From positions 1 to 64,000 of the forward strand of contig NZ_VBTZ01000008.1 of NCBI RefSeq assembly GCF_005771425.1: DNA of 64,000 nt. The letters are read 5' to 3'. The notes beneath the pieces are model-generated. The model saw only the letters and a list, made by a program, of their open reading frames with translations, did no database searches and was not told where the DNA came from. This document shows, one piece after another, positions 35,101-44,460 of this stretch. The DNA comes from Methylocystis sp. B8 (GTDB taxonomy: Bacteria > Pseudomonadota > Alphaproteobacteria > Rhizobiales > Beijerinckiaceae). Position 1 is the first letter of the stretch; each line of letters begins with the position of its first letter. The position numbers and the translations under genes were made by a program.

Positions 35101-35553
35101 GACATATTGGCTGACATAGTATTCGTTCGACCGCGCCGCGCCGTAATCGGCCAGCGCCAAGTCCTGCACATAGATGAGATCGAAGGTTTGGGAGATTTTG
35201 CCGCGATTTTCCAGCGCAAGACGCCAGAACCATGAGGCAGCGGATGAAGAAAGAAGGAGCGTCAGCGTAAAGCTGATATCCCGCCATTCGCCCACAAGCT
35301 TCATGCTGCGACTGTCGAAGAGCACCGCCTTTCGGCTCAGCGGCGCGAGCAAGCCGATCGCCTCGCCCTGGCCGTCCAGTCGTCGCAGATAGATGTTGGC
35401 CGGTCCGCCCTCGATTTCATCGCCGAGGAACAGATTGACTAGGACCCCTTGATGAGACATGCGCTGGATCGAGCCGTTGGCATTTGCTTTCACGGTCAAT
35501 CCGCATTCGCTCTCCAAGCGGCGGCGATTCATAGTCGGCGGGCTGTCCTCCAT
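32179..35553 (-). CDS. GH94-like glucan phosphorylase/cyclic beta-glucan synthase C-terminal-type protein
   Basis: The protein has about 1124 residues from ATG 35553; the open frame reaches 35646 and a further ATG is at 35532. A beta-sandwich domain of about 600 residues comes first. The (alpha/alpha)6 catalytic domain follows: LEQFSGGGWGARDVAQGPVE, QNPDGDWPQWF and GRGDWNDSLQP near residue 765, which carries the general-acid Asp of GH94 (the cellobiose/chitobiose phosphorylase family and the C-terminal part of cyclic beta-1,2-glucan synthase). It is longer than simple phosphorylases but lacks the GT84 part and membrane helices of the synthase. It may phosphorolyse a beta-glucan. It is divergent from the discoidin gene with a 160-base gap. 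Confidence 0.7.
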   Translation of the reverse strand: MEDSPPTMNRRRLESECGLTVKANANGSIQRMSHQGVLVNLFLGDEIEGGPANIYLRRLDGQGEAIGLLAPLSRKAVLFDSRSMKLVGEWRDISFTLTLLLSSSAASWFWRLALENRGKISQTFDLIYVQDLALADYGAARSNEYYVSQYVDHSPLFHPERGVVVASRQNQHAGGRNPWCIIGSLRRGVSFATDALQVYGLSTRAGGVPAALTRGLPGKRLQHEHSLAAIQDAPISLAQGERAECGFFGWLERDHPAATSPADLAFVDLALALPEAKSHCSNYASGQDASVPPSLFSSAPLLDVIELSEAEIVNLFGDDMREAEREDGRLLSFFTGERSHVALKAKERAVLRPHGHILRTGGGLIPDEAAMTSTVWMFGVFNSMLTQGHVSINRFLSTTRSYLGLFRSHGQRLFVGAGNGWRLLDEPSAFEMTPEACRWYYKHEAGLIRVESRALTETHELRLSIVVLSGAPLRFLLSNRIALDGDDGVDAAARYERDGEGVFVRPDVNSEVGRRFPHGGFRIDLLPGASLERVAGDEALFPDGVSRGEPFLCLIVAPASSICFRIQGRLLPLGLAAGMETDCYWRGMSLGLHIFAPDGSPLGKDAARLGEILPWFAQNALVHYLAPRGLEQFSGGGWGARDVAQGPVEMLLALGRFEPLRDLLLRVFRQQNPDGDWPQWFGVFERDRCRRAEDSHGDIVFWPLLALAKYLCASGDQSILDEEALFFGEENAATERSTIGRHVERALTLIERRVICGTDLAAYGRGDWNDSLQPVDASMRENLCSSWTVTLYHQTVVALADAYQQLGLMVEAAHLRSQAERVRRDFQRLLIVDGVLAGLAFFQGTDDVEYLLHPRDAATGVSYRLIPMVHAIISGLFTPEQAREHLTLIERHLTAPDGARLFDQPMEYRGGLQKYFRRAESAAFFGREIGLMYTHAHLRYAEALWRYGDAEGFFRALCQANPIGVHSLIPSAALRQANCYFTSSDAAFADRYEARDQYRGVMLGTIPTEGGWRVYSSGPGVAVRLILCCFLGLTQENSALVLDPAIPPSLDGLRIEVALFGRPFEVSYRIARIGCGLIGVNLNGADLPFERRANPYRLGAAEIPIAAALSRMTDGVNRLSLRIC

Positions 35554-35711
35554 GCGGGCGGCGACCCTTCGTTTTGCGATGTAGCGCCGGCGCGCAACCA
35601 AACTCGCGCACCCTCGCCGAGCCTGAGCCTCGTCCCGGCGGCTCAAAGAACCAACTATATATCGAAGCCTAGGCGTAATGGCCGAAGTCCGCAGCCTTCC
35701 AAAGGAGAGCC

Positions 35712-38585
35712 ATGAACGTCCCGCGGAAAGCGATGTGGAAGGCGAGCGCCAGCAGCGATGTTCCGAGTCATGCGATCGACGATCGCTACGCCACGATCTG
35801 GGTCTCAGATCCCGCAGAAAAGCCCTGGCTCGAGATCGATCTCGGCGTCGTCGCCACGCTCGGCGGATTGGAAATCTACTGGGGTCATCGGTCGGCGCGC
35901 GAATATACGTTCGCAGGCTCGCTGGACAGCGAGGCTTGGACGAATCTTTGCGCTACTCGACATGGCGAGGGTGGACAGGAGGTTTTCGGCTTCCCGCCGG
36001 CAGAGGCCCGCTTCGTGCGCTGGAGCTGCGAAAACCCAGAGCGCCGGCCAGGTCCAGAGATCGTGGAAATCAACCTCTATGGGCCCGCAGACGCAGTTTC
36101 GACACTGGAGGAGGGCCGGATTACCGCTCTCGGCCATGCGCCGGTCAGGCTCGCGGCGGGCGAAAGCATCACCGTCGATCTCGGCTATGTCCGATCGGTG
36201 GTGGGGACGCTGGTGGAATGGGGAGAGGCTTACGGAACGGACTTCTCGGCCTATCTCTCCGACGATGGCAAAGTATTTCGCGAGCTCGGTCGCATCACGA
36301 CCGGAGAAGGCCAAACCGACAGTTTCTGGTGGCCCTACGCGGCCAGCCGCTACATTCGCCTGACCGTGCATGCGGCGAGCGCGCCTGACGGCGCAGTCGT
36401 CAACGAGCTCAAGCTCCGTATCCTCGACCGAGATCGAATGCCCATCGGCCAATTAGAGCGGGCGGCGCGCGCGGGACGCGGCGATCTCTACCCGCAATCG
36501 CTGCTCGGGCGCCAAGTCTATTGGACCGTGCTGGGAGAGTTCGAACAAACGGAAGAAGCTCTTTTCGACGAATACGGCAATCTCGAACCCCGACGCGGAT
36601 CGGCCCAAATCATGCCCCTGCTTCGCGTGGGGGCAAAACTCATCGGCGCTCCCGCGAGCGAACAAATCCGCTGCTCTCTCGAAAGCGGCTCGCTGCCTAT
36701 CCCGAGCGTCATTTGGTCTGCGCTAGACATAGAGATTCGGGCGACCGCCCTAGCCCATGCCGGTCAGGCGTTGGTCGAGTATCGGATCGTCAACCACAGC
36801 GGCGCGCCTCGCGACGCAGCGCTCGTGCTGGCGGTGCGGCCGGTTCAGATCAATCCTTATTGGCAGCATGGGGGCCACACGCTCATCGACGCCATTTGCG
36901 TCGAGGGCCGGGAAGTGCGGGTCAACGATCGTGTCCATGCCGCATTTTCGCGCGACCCCGACGTCGTAACCGTCGCGGACTTCGACAACGGCGACGTCGT
37001 TAGGCTCGTCGAAAACGGCGCGAGAGCGACGGACCGGAGCCTGCGCTCGGAGTCAGGCCTTCTCAGCGCCGCCTTGGAGTTCGCTTTTTCTCTTCCGCCT
37101 GGCGCGAGCGACGCCGTCATCGTCGCCGCGCCTCGTCAGGAAAGCGTCTCGCCCGACGCCAGCGTGGCGTTCTCCGCCGTCTGCGAAAGCGTCGCCGATG
37201 GCTGGAGGAGGAGGATCGGCCCCAGGAGAATCACAGTCGGCGATCGGGAGGTTACCGAGACGGTGGAAGCGCAAACCGCGCTGATCCTCGTGAACGCGAC
37301 GCGATTCGCTTTCAAGCCCGGTCCGAGAAATTATGACCGCGTATGGATACGCGACGGCTCCGCCCAAGCGCTCGCCTTGCTCTGGGCTGGTTTGATCGAT
37401 GAAGCCAAAGCCTTCGTCCTCTGGTACTCGAAACGAATTTGCGCTAACGGCATGGTTCCGCCCATCCTCAATGAGGATGGTGCCCTCAACCATGGTTATG
37501 GAAGCGGAATCGAGTTCGACGCCCAGGGCGAGTTCGTCGGCATCGCGACGCAGGTTTATCGGATATCGAAGGATCGCGCCTTCCTCGCCGCCATTTTCGA
37601 ACCCGTGGTCCGAGCGACCCGTTTCATCGAAGAGCTTTGCGCTCAAACCAATGCGCTGCATGGGCCAGAATCCCGATTTCATGGGCTCTTGCCCCGCTCC
37701 ATCAGTCATGAGGGCTATGGCGGGCCGACTTATAGTTATTGGGATGATTTCTTCGCGTTGAGCGCTTGGCGCAATTGCGAATATCTGGCGAACGAAGCGG
37801 GTGAGAGAGAGACTGCGGCGCGCGCCAATGTAAGGGGGCAGGAGTTCGCCGCAAATCTCGCCCGCTCTCTTCGCTTGACCGCGGAGTTCCTGGGCAGAGG
37901 CCTCATCGCAGGCTCAGCCGACCGTGGCGACATTGATCCGACGTCCACCTCGATCGCCTTCGAGCCCTGCCGCGTCGAGGATGTGCTCCCTCACGAGCTC
38001 CTACAAGCGACCTACGACCTCAGCGTCGCTCGCATCAAGTCAATCAGCGCGCCGGAATTCGAGGGCGGCTTCGTGCCCTATGCCATCCGCAACCTCAACG
38101 CCTTCGTGTCGCTGGGCCGATTCGAAGACGCATTCCATCTGCTCGCCCTCGCGCTCGATTGCCGCAGGCCCAGAAATTGGCGGCATTGGGCGGAAGTCGT
38201 GTGGAGCCCGCCGCGGACGCCGCGATATATCGGCGACATGCCCCACACTTGGGTTGGGGCCGAGTTCGCCACGGCTATTCGAAGGATGTTGGTTCGAGAG
38301 AATGGCCGTACGCTCGAATTGTTCCGCGCCGTTCCTGATCAATGGTGGGAAGGAGAAGGCATAAGGCTGCAAAAGCTGCCGACAACCTTCGGCGTCGTCG
38401 ATCTCCAGGCCCGTCGAGCGAATTCCACCGCGATCGTCGAACTTGCCTTGACGGGCCCGTCGCCAGACCGCGTGACGATACGCTATTCCGCGGCTCGGCG
38501 CGCTTTGGCGGATGGAAGGCCGTGCGACATCGACGGCGACGTGATTTCTTCAGCATGTTTCAGTACGCTGGCGATCGACTATTGA
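35712..38585 (+). CDS. Discoidin (F5/8 type C) protein with an (alpha/alpha)6 glycosidase-like domain
   Basis: The protein has 957 residues from an ATG with AGGAG four bases upstream. Residues 1-125 form a discoidin/F5-8C carbohydrate-binding domain (DDRYATIWVSD, WLEIDLGVVATLGGLEIYWG, FVRWSCENPE). A second, related beta-domain covers about 135-245. After a beta-rich linker, residues 500-957 look like an (alpha/alpha)6 toroid (NYDRVWIRDGSAQALALLW, YWDDFFALSAWRN, DPTSTSIAFEP, VPYAIRNLNAFVSLGRFEDA). No signal peptide is visible, which is odd for a protein with discoidin domains. It adjoins GH15 and GH94 genes, so a joint role in handling a glucan is likely. The reaction is not known. Confidence 0.7.
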   Translation: MNVPRKAMWKASASSDVPSHAIDDRYATIWVSDPAEKPWLEIDLGVVATLGGLEIYWGHRSAREYTFAGSLDSEAWTNLCATRHGEGGQEVFGFPPAEARFVRWSCENPERRPGPEIVEINLYGPADAVSTLEEGRITALGHAPVRLAAGESITVDLGYVRSVVGTLVEWGEAYGTDFSAYLSDDGKVFRELGRITTGEGQTDSFWWPYAASRYIRLTVHAASAPDGAVVNELKLRILDRDRMPIGQLERAARAGRGDLYPQSLLGRQVYWTVLGEFEQTEEALFDEYGNLEPRRGSAQIMPLLRVGAKLIGAPASEQIRCSLESGSLPIPSVIWSALDIEIRATALAHAGQALVEYRIVNHSGAPRDAALVLAVRPVQINPYWQHGGHTLIDAICVEGREVRVNDRVHAAFSRDPDVVTVADFDNGDVVRLVENGARATDRSLRSESGLLSAALEFAFSLPPGASDAVIVAAPRQESVSPDASVAFSAVCESVADGWRRRIGPRRITVGDREVTETVEAQTALILVNATRFAFKPGPRNYDRVWIRDGSAQALALLWAGLIDEAKAFVLWYSKRICANGMVPPILNEDGALNHGYGSGIEFDAQGEFVGIATQVYRISKDRAFLAAIFEPVVRATRFIEELCAQTNALHGPESRFHGLLPRSISHEGYGGPTYSYWDDFFALSAWRNCEYLANEAGERETAARANVRGQEFAANLARSLRLTAEFLGRGLIAGSADRGDIDPTSTSIAFEPCRVEDVLPHELLQATYDLSVARIKSISAPEFEGGFVPYAIRNLNAFVSLGRFEDAFHLLALALDCRRPRNWRHWAEVVWSPPRTPRYIGDMPHTWVGAEFATAIRRMLVRENGRTLELFRAVPDQWWEGEGIRLQKLPTTFGVVDLQARRANSTAIVELALTGPSPDRVTIRYSAARRALADGRPCDIDGDVISSACFSTLAIDY

Positions 38586-38778
38586 GCCGACCCCCGCGCG
38601 ACCGAGACTGGTCGGCCCCTTGACGTTTCACCGTAAGCCGCTACCTCGTCGCTCCCAGCGACCTCCTCGATCTAAACAGCGGCGAAAGGCATGTAGATGT
38701 CGGTTTCGAGAGGCTTTGTCATGTTGCGCTTAATTGCAAGGGGACCGATAAAACCGCAACGACGCGTTTGCGGCGGCG

Positions 38779-39455
38779 TTGCTGGAGGAACTGCTCAGCG
38801 AATTTCCTTTCATCGACGCAGTCGACAAAACCGTAATGCTAAGCGCGATAATCACCACTGCGACGCGGGCTATGTTTCCAGTCGTGCCGGCCCGCGCCTG
38901 CACGGTGCCGGAAGCAGGAAGCGGGAAGAGCTTTCTGTCTGACCTTTGTTCGCTGATCATCAGCGGCAAGGACTGCTCGCAGCCTGTGAAAACGAGCATG
39001 AGCTGGAGAAAGAACTATCAGCGTCGCTTATCTCGGGTTGCGCTCTGACAAATCTCGACAACATGGTCGCGCCGTTGACCGGAGGCCTTTTATGTCAAAC
39101 GGTGTCGCAACCGTATATCGAAGTGCGCCTCTTCGGAAAAAACGACAAGACAATCACCGTCGTCAATCGCACGACGATACAAGCTCAGCGCAATAATCTC
39201 AGCGTTCGCGATGACATGACCAGACGCGTCCTCATTGGCCAGATGGACGCTAAAGTCGAGCGTCTAGAATTGCGCGAGTTTGCGCGTAATCCGCGCGCCA
39301 TGATTCTTGCTAATCGCGGCAAATATGTCGCCGCCTGCCTGACGATCGTGCGCGCCTGCGCGCTCGCTGGACGCCCTGGCAAACTCACGCCGCTAACGTG
39401 CACCGCGCTCAACCGACCAGCCACTTGCCCAGCACGAATCATTTGTCTTGAATAG
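38779..39455 (+). pseudogene. Plasmid/phage primase-helicase remnant, frameshifted
   Basis: One frame gives LLEELLSEFPFIDAVDKTVM, then AGSGKSFLSDLCSLIISGKD (Walker A of the DUF927/P4-type plasmid helicases). The continuation ENEHELEKELSASLISGCAL, TNLDNMVAPLTGGLLCQTVS and RLFGKNDKTITVV lies in another frame; the shift is near 38985. It keeps the DEKRL-DN-CQ order typical of this ATPase family, but start and end are missing. It marks a decayed mobile element between the carbohydrate genes and the oxidase operon. Confidence 0.7.
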
Positions 39456-39772
39456 TTTCGGGCCGCGCGCCAACCATTCCGGCTCCCACGACATAACGGA
39501 AACATGGCCGGAGCCGACAAGGTGGCTAAAGCCAACTCGATTGGAGATGATGGTCGCAGGGATGAACAGGAAGACAACTGCATAAACGGAGGGCAGTAGC
39601 GCGCGCGCTGGATATAGAACCCGGGACCCTCTCAGGGTGCGCACTAGTCGCACCAGTAGACCCGGCTTGTAATCTACCTTTTTTTCTTTTCGGCGCGCTG
39701 CGCCAGACGATGGACGATGCGCACTGCACCTATCCGGAAATGAAGCAGGCGGCCGCGCGTGGGCGCGTGGTC
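39456..39772. other. Unassigned stretch downstream of the oxidase operon
   Basis: On the - strand one frame reads YKPGLLVRLVRTLRGSRVLY, then LLPSVYAVVFLFIPATIISN, with some protein-like character. It has no good start and I cannot name a family. It may be a remnant related to the neighbouring mobile-element debris. No clear terminator hairpin for the oxidase operon is seen; an A-run follows on the - strand near 39680. Confidence 0.3.
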
Positions 39773-40066
39773 CTAAGGCGCGGCGATCACCGTGGGGTAG
39801 AGCGTGCGCGTCAAGGGATCGAGGCTGCCGAGTCCGAGAAGGATAGCGAGCCAAAGCAGCGCCGCTGCCGCAAGCAGCCATACAGGAGGGCCTTCTCGAC
39901 GCAGGTCCATGAACCCGAACGCAGCGACTCCGACCATCGCCGCCGCGATAATCGCGACGCCGATTCGTCCCCAAGCGGGAAAAATGAATACAGCCGCAAG
40001 CTCTGCGGCGAGAAGCGCAACCATCAGCGACGCGACTGCAAAAAGACGAACGACGACTCCCGTCAT
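39773..40066 (-). CDS. Cytochrome c oxidase subunit IV-like small membrane protein
   Basis: The protein has 97 residues; the start ATG at 40066 overlaps the coxC stop (ATGA). Three hydrophobic segments (FAVASLMVALLAAELAAVFI, VGVAAFGFMDL region, WLLAAAALLWLAILLGLGSL) fit the small subunit IV/CoxD that follows subunit III in caa3/aa3 operons. It is the last gene of the respiratory operon. Family match is by position and topology only. Confidence 0.65.
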   Translation of the reverse strand: MTGVVVRLFAVASLMVALLAAELAAVFIFPAWGRIGVAIIAAAMVGVAAFGFMDLRREGPPVWLLAAAALLWLAILLGLGSLDPLTRTLYPTVIAAP

Positions 40067-40704
40067 GACGCCCGTCCTATGAGATAGATAAGTGGAAACA
40101 GAACGAGCCAGATAATGTCGATAAAGGTCCAGTAGAGGCCGACGATGAGAACAGGCGTGTGGCGTTTTGGCGTAAACTGGCGCGCCTGGGAGATGATCCA
40201 GGCGACAAGTCCCAGTCCGACGATCAGATGAAGGCCGTGAAGCGCTGTGCTGAAAAAATAGAAGGCGAAGAAGAGTTGCGCGCCATTTCTGGTCGGTCCT
40301 TGAATTGAGAAATTGGCGCCGGGGAAGAGCCCCTTTTCCAGGTCGCTGCGCCACTCCACGCCGAATTTCAGGCCGAGGAAGGCGAGTCCCAGCGTACAAG
40401 CGAATAGCAGCCACACGACCATCCTCCGGCGGCTTCCGAACTGGATGGAGGCGAGGCCGACGCCGTAGGCGAAACTACTCGCTATCAGCAGCGCAGTGTT
40501 CACGATGCCGATTGTCAGATCTGTCTGTCGCGCGCCTGCGTCGAATGCGCTTGGATCGGCAAGACGAGCATAGATCCATGAAAGGAAGATCGGGCCAAAG
40601 AACAGCGCCTCGCTCGCCAGGAAAAGCCAAATTCCGGAGATCGCCGTTTCACGCTGATGCTCGGCGCTCGCGAATTGAAACTCATGGGTCGCCACGTCAC
40701 TCAT
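40063..40704 (-). CDS. coxC: Cytochrome c oxidase subunit III
   Basis: The protein has 213 residues with about five to six membrane helices. [20 protein letters not shown] and [18 protein letters not shown] are characteristic of subunit III (CtaE) of haem-copper oxidases. It overlaps coxA by eight bases and the subunit IV-like gene by four. The shorter length compared with mitochondrial subunit III is usual for caa3 enzymes, where helices are shifted to subunit I. Confidence 0.88.
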   Translation of the reverse strand: MSDVATHEFQFASAEHQRETAISGIWLFLASEALFFGPIFLSWIYARLADPSAFDAGARQTDLTIGIVNTALLIASSFAYGVGLASIQFGSRRRMVVWLLFACTLGLAFLGLKFGVEWRSDLEKGLFPGANFSIQGPTRNGAQLFFAFYFFSTALHGLHLIVGLGLVAWIISQARQFTPKRHTPVLIVGLYWTFIDIIWLVLFPLIYLIGRAS

Positions 40705-42310
40705 GGCTTACCGTTTCCGCGTGTTCATATTGATAGGGCGGTTGCGTTACGGTGGGCGTCACGGCGAAATTTTCGGTCGGCGGAGGAGACGGCGTTGTCC
40801 ATTCAAGTCCGGTTGCGCCCCACGGATTTGCGGACGCGCGTTCGCCATAAAGAAGCGACCAGGCGAAATAGCCAAGCGGCAACAGATAGCCTACGGCGAG
40901 CACCATTGCGCTCGCGGAAGAAAGCAGATTCAGCGCTTCGAAGTGTTGCGGGTAAGCGAAATAGCGGCGCGGCATGCCGAGATATCCCAGCAGGAACTGC
41001 GGAAAGAAAGTGAGATTGAAGCCAACGAATATGAGGATTGCGCCGACACGGCCCCACATCTCCGGATAGAGGCGTCCGGTCATTTTCGGCCACCAAAAAT
41101 GGAAACCCGCGAAATAGGCCGAAACCATGCCGCCGACCATCACGTAATGAAAATGCGCAACCACGAAATAGGTCTGCGTAAGATGCACGTCGGCGGCGAG
41201 CGCCGCAACAAAAAGGCCCGTTAGTCCTCCCGTCGTGAACAGACCGATGAAACCGATCGCGTAAAGCATCGGCGCGTCGAAACGGATATAGCCTTTATGC
41301 ATCGTGCCGATCCAGTTGAAGACTTTGATGGCCGATGGCACCGCAACCATATAGCTCAGCAGCGAAAAGACGATCGCTGAGTAGAGCGAGGTTCCCGCGA
41401 CGAACATGTGATGGCCCCAGACGAGAAAGCCAATGACTGCGATCGCGATGCTCGCCCAGACAACGAATTTGTAGCCGAACAGTTCTTTGCGAGAGAATGC
41501 GGGGATGATTTCGCTGATGACGCCGAAGCCTGGCAAGATCATTACATAGACCGCCGGATGAGAATAAAACCAAAAGAGATGCTGAAACAGCAGCGGATCT
41601 CCGCCGATCGCAGGATCGAAGACGCCGATTCCGAAGATGCGCTCGAATGCGAGCAGAAGAAGAGTCATCGCGAGCACTGGCGTCGCGAGAACCAGGATGA
41701 CGCTCGTCGCATAAAGCGACCACAGGAAGACCGGCATTTTGTACCAAGTCATTCCTGGCGCGCGGAGCTTATGTATCGAGATGATGAAATTGAGGCCGGT
41801 CGCAATCGACGAAAACCCCGCGATAAAGATGGCGACAACGGCGGCGACGACATGTCCTTTCGAGTAAAAGGATGTGAGTGGCGTATAAAATGTCCAGCCG
41901 GTGTCGACGCCGCCGCCAACGACGGCATAAAGCGCGATAAAGCCCGCAATCACGAACAAATACCAGCTCAGCAGATTGAGTCGCGGAAACGCCAGATCGC
42001 GCGCGCCGAGCATTAAGGGCGTCAGGAAATTGCCCAGCGTCACCGGCGCCGCCGGAACCAGGAAAAACCAAACCATCAAGATGCCGTGCATCGAGAAGAG
42101 CCGATTATAGGTCTCCGCCGAACCGATAAGCCCGTTGGGAGAAATCAGATTGTAGCGGATGAGAAAGGCCGCAACGCCTCCGACGAAGAAAAAGAAGGTT
42201 ATGGCGACAATGTAGAGAATCGCGATTCGCTTGTGGTCGGTCGAGAGCAACCAACTGCGCAACGTATGGCCGTCGTCGAGATAAGAGACCTGGGCCGCCG
42301 AATGCGTCAT
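40697..42310 (-). CDS. coxA: Cytochrome c oxidase subunit I (caa3-type)
   Basis: The protein has 537 residues with about twelve helices. It has a haem-a ligand region ([10 protein letters not shown]), the CuB His-Tyr region ([19 protein letters not shown]), the histidine pair of WGHHMFVAG, and the haem ligands of HFHYVMVGG. The Tyr after HPAV and the ISE motif fit an A-type oxidase with a K-channel. It reduces oxygen to water and pumps protons. It lies between subunit II and subunit III genes with short overlaps (ATGA-type), part of the ACIII-caa3 operon. Confidence 0.93.
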   Translation of the reverse strand: MTHSAAQVSYLDDGHTLRSWLLSTDHKRIAILYIVAITFFFFVGGVAAFLIRYNLISPNGLIGSAETYNRLFSMHGILMVWFFLVPAAPVTLGNFLTPLMLGARDLAFPRLNLLSWYLFVIAGFIALYAVVGGGVDTGWTFYTPLTSFYSKGHVVAAVVAIFIAGFSSIATGLNFIISIHKLRAPGMTWYKMPVFLWSLYATSVILVLATPVLAMTLLLLAFERIFGIGVFDPAIGGDPLLFQHLFWFYSHPAVYVMILPGFGVISEIIPAFSRKELFGYKFVVWASIAIAVIGFLVWGHHMFVAGTSLYSAIVFSLLSYMVAVPSAIKVFNWIGTMHKGYIRFDAPMLYAIGFIGLFTTGGLTGLFVAALAADVHLTQTYFVVAHFHYVMVGGMVSAYFAGFHFWWPKMTGRLYPEMWGRVGAILIFVGFNLTFFPQFLLGYLGMPRRYFAYPQHFEALNLLSSASAMVLAVGYLLPLGYFAWSLLYGERASANPWGATGLEWTTPSPPPTENFAVTPTVTQPPYQYEHAETVSHE

Positions 42311-43269
42311 GTCCGGTTCCCCGACCTCAGGGATTTAATATAGGCGATGAGCCGCAGCACTTTCTCTTCGCTGATCTGCCCGGCGAACGAAGGCATGATC
42401 TGCGGATAGCCGGCGACGGGAGTCTTATCAGGCGTCAGAATGCAGTCGCGGATGAATTTTTCATCCGCGGTTACCGTGGCCCCGGTTTGCAGCTTGACCG
42501 AACTGCCAATAAGTCCAGCCAAAGCGGGCGCGCTGACGCCTGTCGTCTCGGGCGATCCGCCGACCCCGCCTTCGCCATGACAGCCGCTGCATCCACGCGC
42601 CGCGTAGAGCTCCTTGCCGGCGGCAGCCATATCTTCATGCTGGCCCGCTGGCGCGCCGCCCGAGAGCCAATTTTCGAAATCGGGCTGCGACATCGCGACG
42701 ACTTCGCCGGTCATCGAATAATGGCCGACGCCGCACAGCTGAGTGCAAAAAAGTTCGAAGGTTCCCGGCTTTTCGACTCGAAACCACAATGTCTCATAGC
42801 GGCCCGGCAAAACGTCATGCTTGATGCGAAAAGCCGGCACGGAAAAATCATGAATGACATCTTCCGAAGTCATCACGAGTTGGATCGGTCGGTTAATGGG
42901 GACGTGCAGCGCGTTGATTTCGCGCTGGCCGCCCTGATGTTCGACCTTCCACATCCATTGCTTTCCAACGACATAGATTTGCAATGCGTCCGCGGGCGGC
43001 TGGAAGAGGCGGACGTAAAGGTCGCCGCCCCAGATAAATAATAGAAAAAAGACCGCGAGCGTCGCCGCAGTCCAACTGATTTCGAAGCGCCAGGTCTTGC
43101 CCGAAGGGTGGCCACGATAGACGCCGCTCTCGTCGCGGTATCGAATCATGTAGAGAAGAATCAGCCCGAAGACGAGCGCAAGAACGGCGCAAGACACGAC
43201 AAAAAGCGCGAGAATCAGAAAGTCGATCTCGCGTCCTTCGACCGTTACGCTCGGCACGTAGCCATTCAT
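42307..43269 (-). CDS. coxB: Cytochrome c oxidase subunit II with fused cytochrome c domain
   Basis: The protein has 320 residues. There are two N-terminal membrane helices ([34 protein letters not shown]). The CuA domain has the ligand block [13 protein letters not shown] near residue 175. A C-terminal cytochrome c domain has the haem motif CSGCH near residue 232 and the Met ligand region QIMPSFAG. The fused haem makes it caa3-type, so electrons can enter directly from the alternative complex III cytochromes. Start and stop overlap SCO and coxA. Confidence 0.93.
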   Translation of the reverse strand: MNGYVPSVTVEGREIDFLILALFVVSCAVLALVFGLILLYMIRYRDESGVYRGHPSGKTWRFEISWTAATLAVFFLLFIWGGDLYVRLFQPPADALQIYVVGKQWMWKVEHQGGQREINALHVPINRPIQLVMTSEDVIHDFSVPAFRIKHDVLPGRYETLWFRVEKPGTFELFCTQLCGVGHYSMTGEVVAMSQPDFENWLSGGAPAGQHEDMAAAGKELYAARGCSGCHGEGGVGGSPETTGVSAPALAGLIGSSVKLQTGATVTADEKFIRDCILTPDKTPVAGYPQIMPSFAGQISEEKVLRLIAYIKSLRSGNRT

Positions 43270-44048
43270 GCGCGCGCGCCCTTTCGAAACTCGCGGTAAA
43301 TTATCGCCGCAATCGCAAAGGTCATAACGATGGCGCCGAGGCGAAGAAATTTTATGATGGCGAATGTGTATCGGCCCGTCGCCGAGTCGAAATCGAAACA
43401 GAGCAGAAGAGCAGGCGAGACCCTTGCCGCGACCTTCCTCGCCGCCGCGGCGTGAATCGCCGCACTCATTTCTTCCGGAGCAGATCCGATTGCGGAGAGG
43501 TAGCTAGAAATGACGCCGCTCGGCGTCACGAGAACGGCGCCGATCGGGTGTACGAACGTCTGTGCTCGTGCACCATCGCGATAATGAAATCCGACGGCTT
43601 CCGCTGTCTCGCGAATGTCGTCCGCTTTTCCGGCAAGGTAACGAAATCCGTCAGCGGTCCCCGTCGGCGACGCAGCGGCGAAATCCATGTCGCGCGCGCC
43701 CTTCGCAGCTTCAACCGACTCAGCGGGATCAATACTGATAGCGACGAAGACATAGTCAGAGCCCGCGGATAATCCTGCTTTCTGCGCGGCGCGCAATAAA
43801 GTGAGGCGCGTCACGCCACAAAGCTTTTCACAATGGAAATATCCAAGCACGAGAACAATCGGCGCGTGATCAAAAAGCTCACCAATGCGAACGTCTCGCC
43901 CGTCCGCGTCTATGAAAACGCTTTCCGGCGGCAGGCTGGCGCCCACTTTCTGCGTCAACGCAACTCCCGTTACGTCGGGCCTCCTCTGAGCATTGGCCGG
44001 AGAGTTGTTGAGAAGGATCAGCGCCAAAAAAGCGAGCAGCAGCTTCAT
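43266..44048 (-). CDS. SCO1/SenC copper chaperone for CuA assembly
   Basis: The protein has 260 residues from ATG 44048. AGGAG lies seven bases upstream of this ATG, and an in-frame ATG six bases earlier would be too close to it. It has a signal peptide (MKLLLAFLALILLNNSPANA), then the thioredoxin-like SCO fold with the copper-binding CEKLC and the distal His region (TFVHPIGAVLVT). A C-terminal helix (LGAIVMTFAIAAIIYREF) may anchor it. It should deliver copper to subunit II, whose gene it overlaps. Confidence 0.88.
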   Translation of the reverse strand: MKLLLAFLALILLNNSPANAQRRPDVTGVALTQKVGASLPPESVFIDADGRDVRIGELFDHAPIVLVLGYFHCEKLCGVTRLTLLRAAQKAGLSAGSDYVFVAISIDPAESVEAAKGARDMDFAAASPTGTADGFRYLAGKADDIRETAEAVGFHYRDGARAQTFVHPIGAVLVTPSGVISSYLSAIGSAPEEMSAAIHAAAARKVAARVSPALLLCFDFDSATGRYTFAIIKFLRLGAIVMTFAIAAIIYREFRKGARA

Positions 44049-44460
44049 TCGCATTCTCCTTTGGCGACGGAGAAAATGTCGGCGCCGCGCCGCCCGGGGT
44101 GCCTGGCCAGTCAGCAATCCCTTCTTTTGCGATCTTTCGCATCGCGACCGCGATCGGAATGTGAGCCGTCCCTTTTGTCTGATCGACCCAGCCGGCGCTG
44201 TTCAAGCGCGCCAATTCGCGTCGGCGGAAGTCCGCCATATCCTCCGCTGGATCGATTTGGAGTCGCGGCTCCGGATAGGGCGGCAGCGGCAGATTCATCG
44301 TTCTATCGCTGAGCGCGCTGGGAAAGAGCGCCCAGGCGAGAAGGGCAAAGCCAACGACGCTGAGAACCATCGAAGCAAAACCGATCGCGATAAAGCGACC
44401 GCCCACGTCGGTCTGTTCATGGGAAGCTGGCGCAAGATTTTTCTCGTGCATTGCGCTCAC
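43879..44460 (-). CDS. Small membrane protein of ACIII/caa3 operons, C-terminus overlapping SCO
   Basis: The frame encodes 193 residues. The first 125 look genuine: one membrane helix (FIAIGFASMVLSVVGFALLA) and a periplasmic tail with LPPYPEPRLQIDP and AHIPIAVAMRKIAKEG, a pattern seen in small proteins of oxidase operons. The remaining residues run 170 bases into the SCO gene in another frame and have no family character. A small frameshift or loss of the original stop is likely. It overlaps actF by four bases. Confidence 0.6.
   Translation of the reverse strand: MSAMHEKNLAPASHEQTDVGGRFIAIGFASMVLSVVGFALLAWALFPSALSDRTMNLPLPPYPEPRLQIDPAEDMADFRRRELARLNSAGWVDQTKGTAHIPIAVAMRKIAKEGIADWPGTPGGAAPTFSPSPKENANEAAARFFGADPSQQLSGQCSEEARRNGSCVDAESGRQPAAGKRFHRRGRARRSHW

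Noticed and set aside
39393-39974. 193-residue - strand frame after the oxidase operon
   Set aside because: Its first half is a shadow of the subunit IV-like gene; the end has slight protein character but no start site or family.
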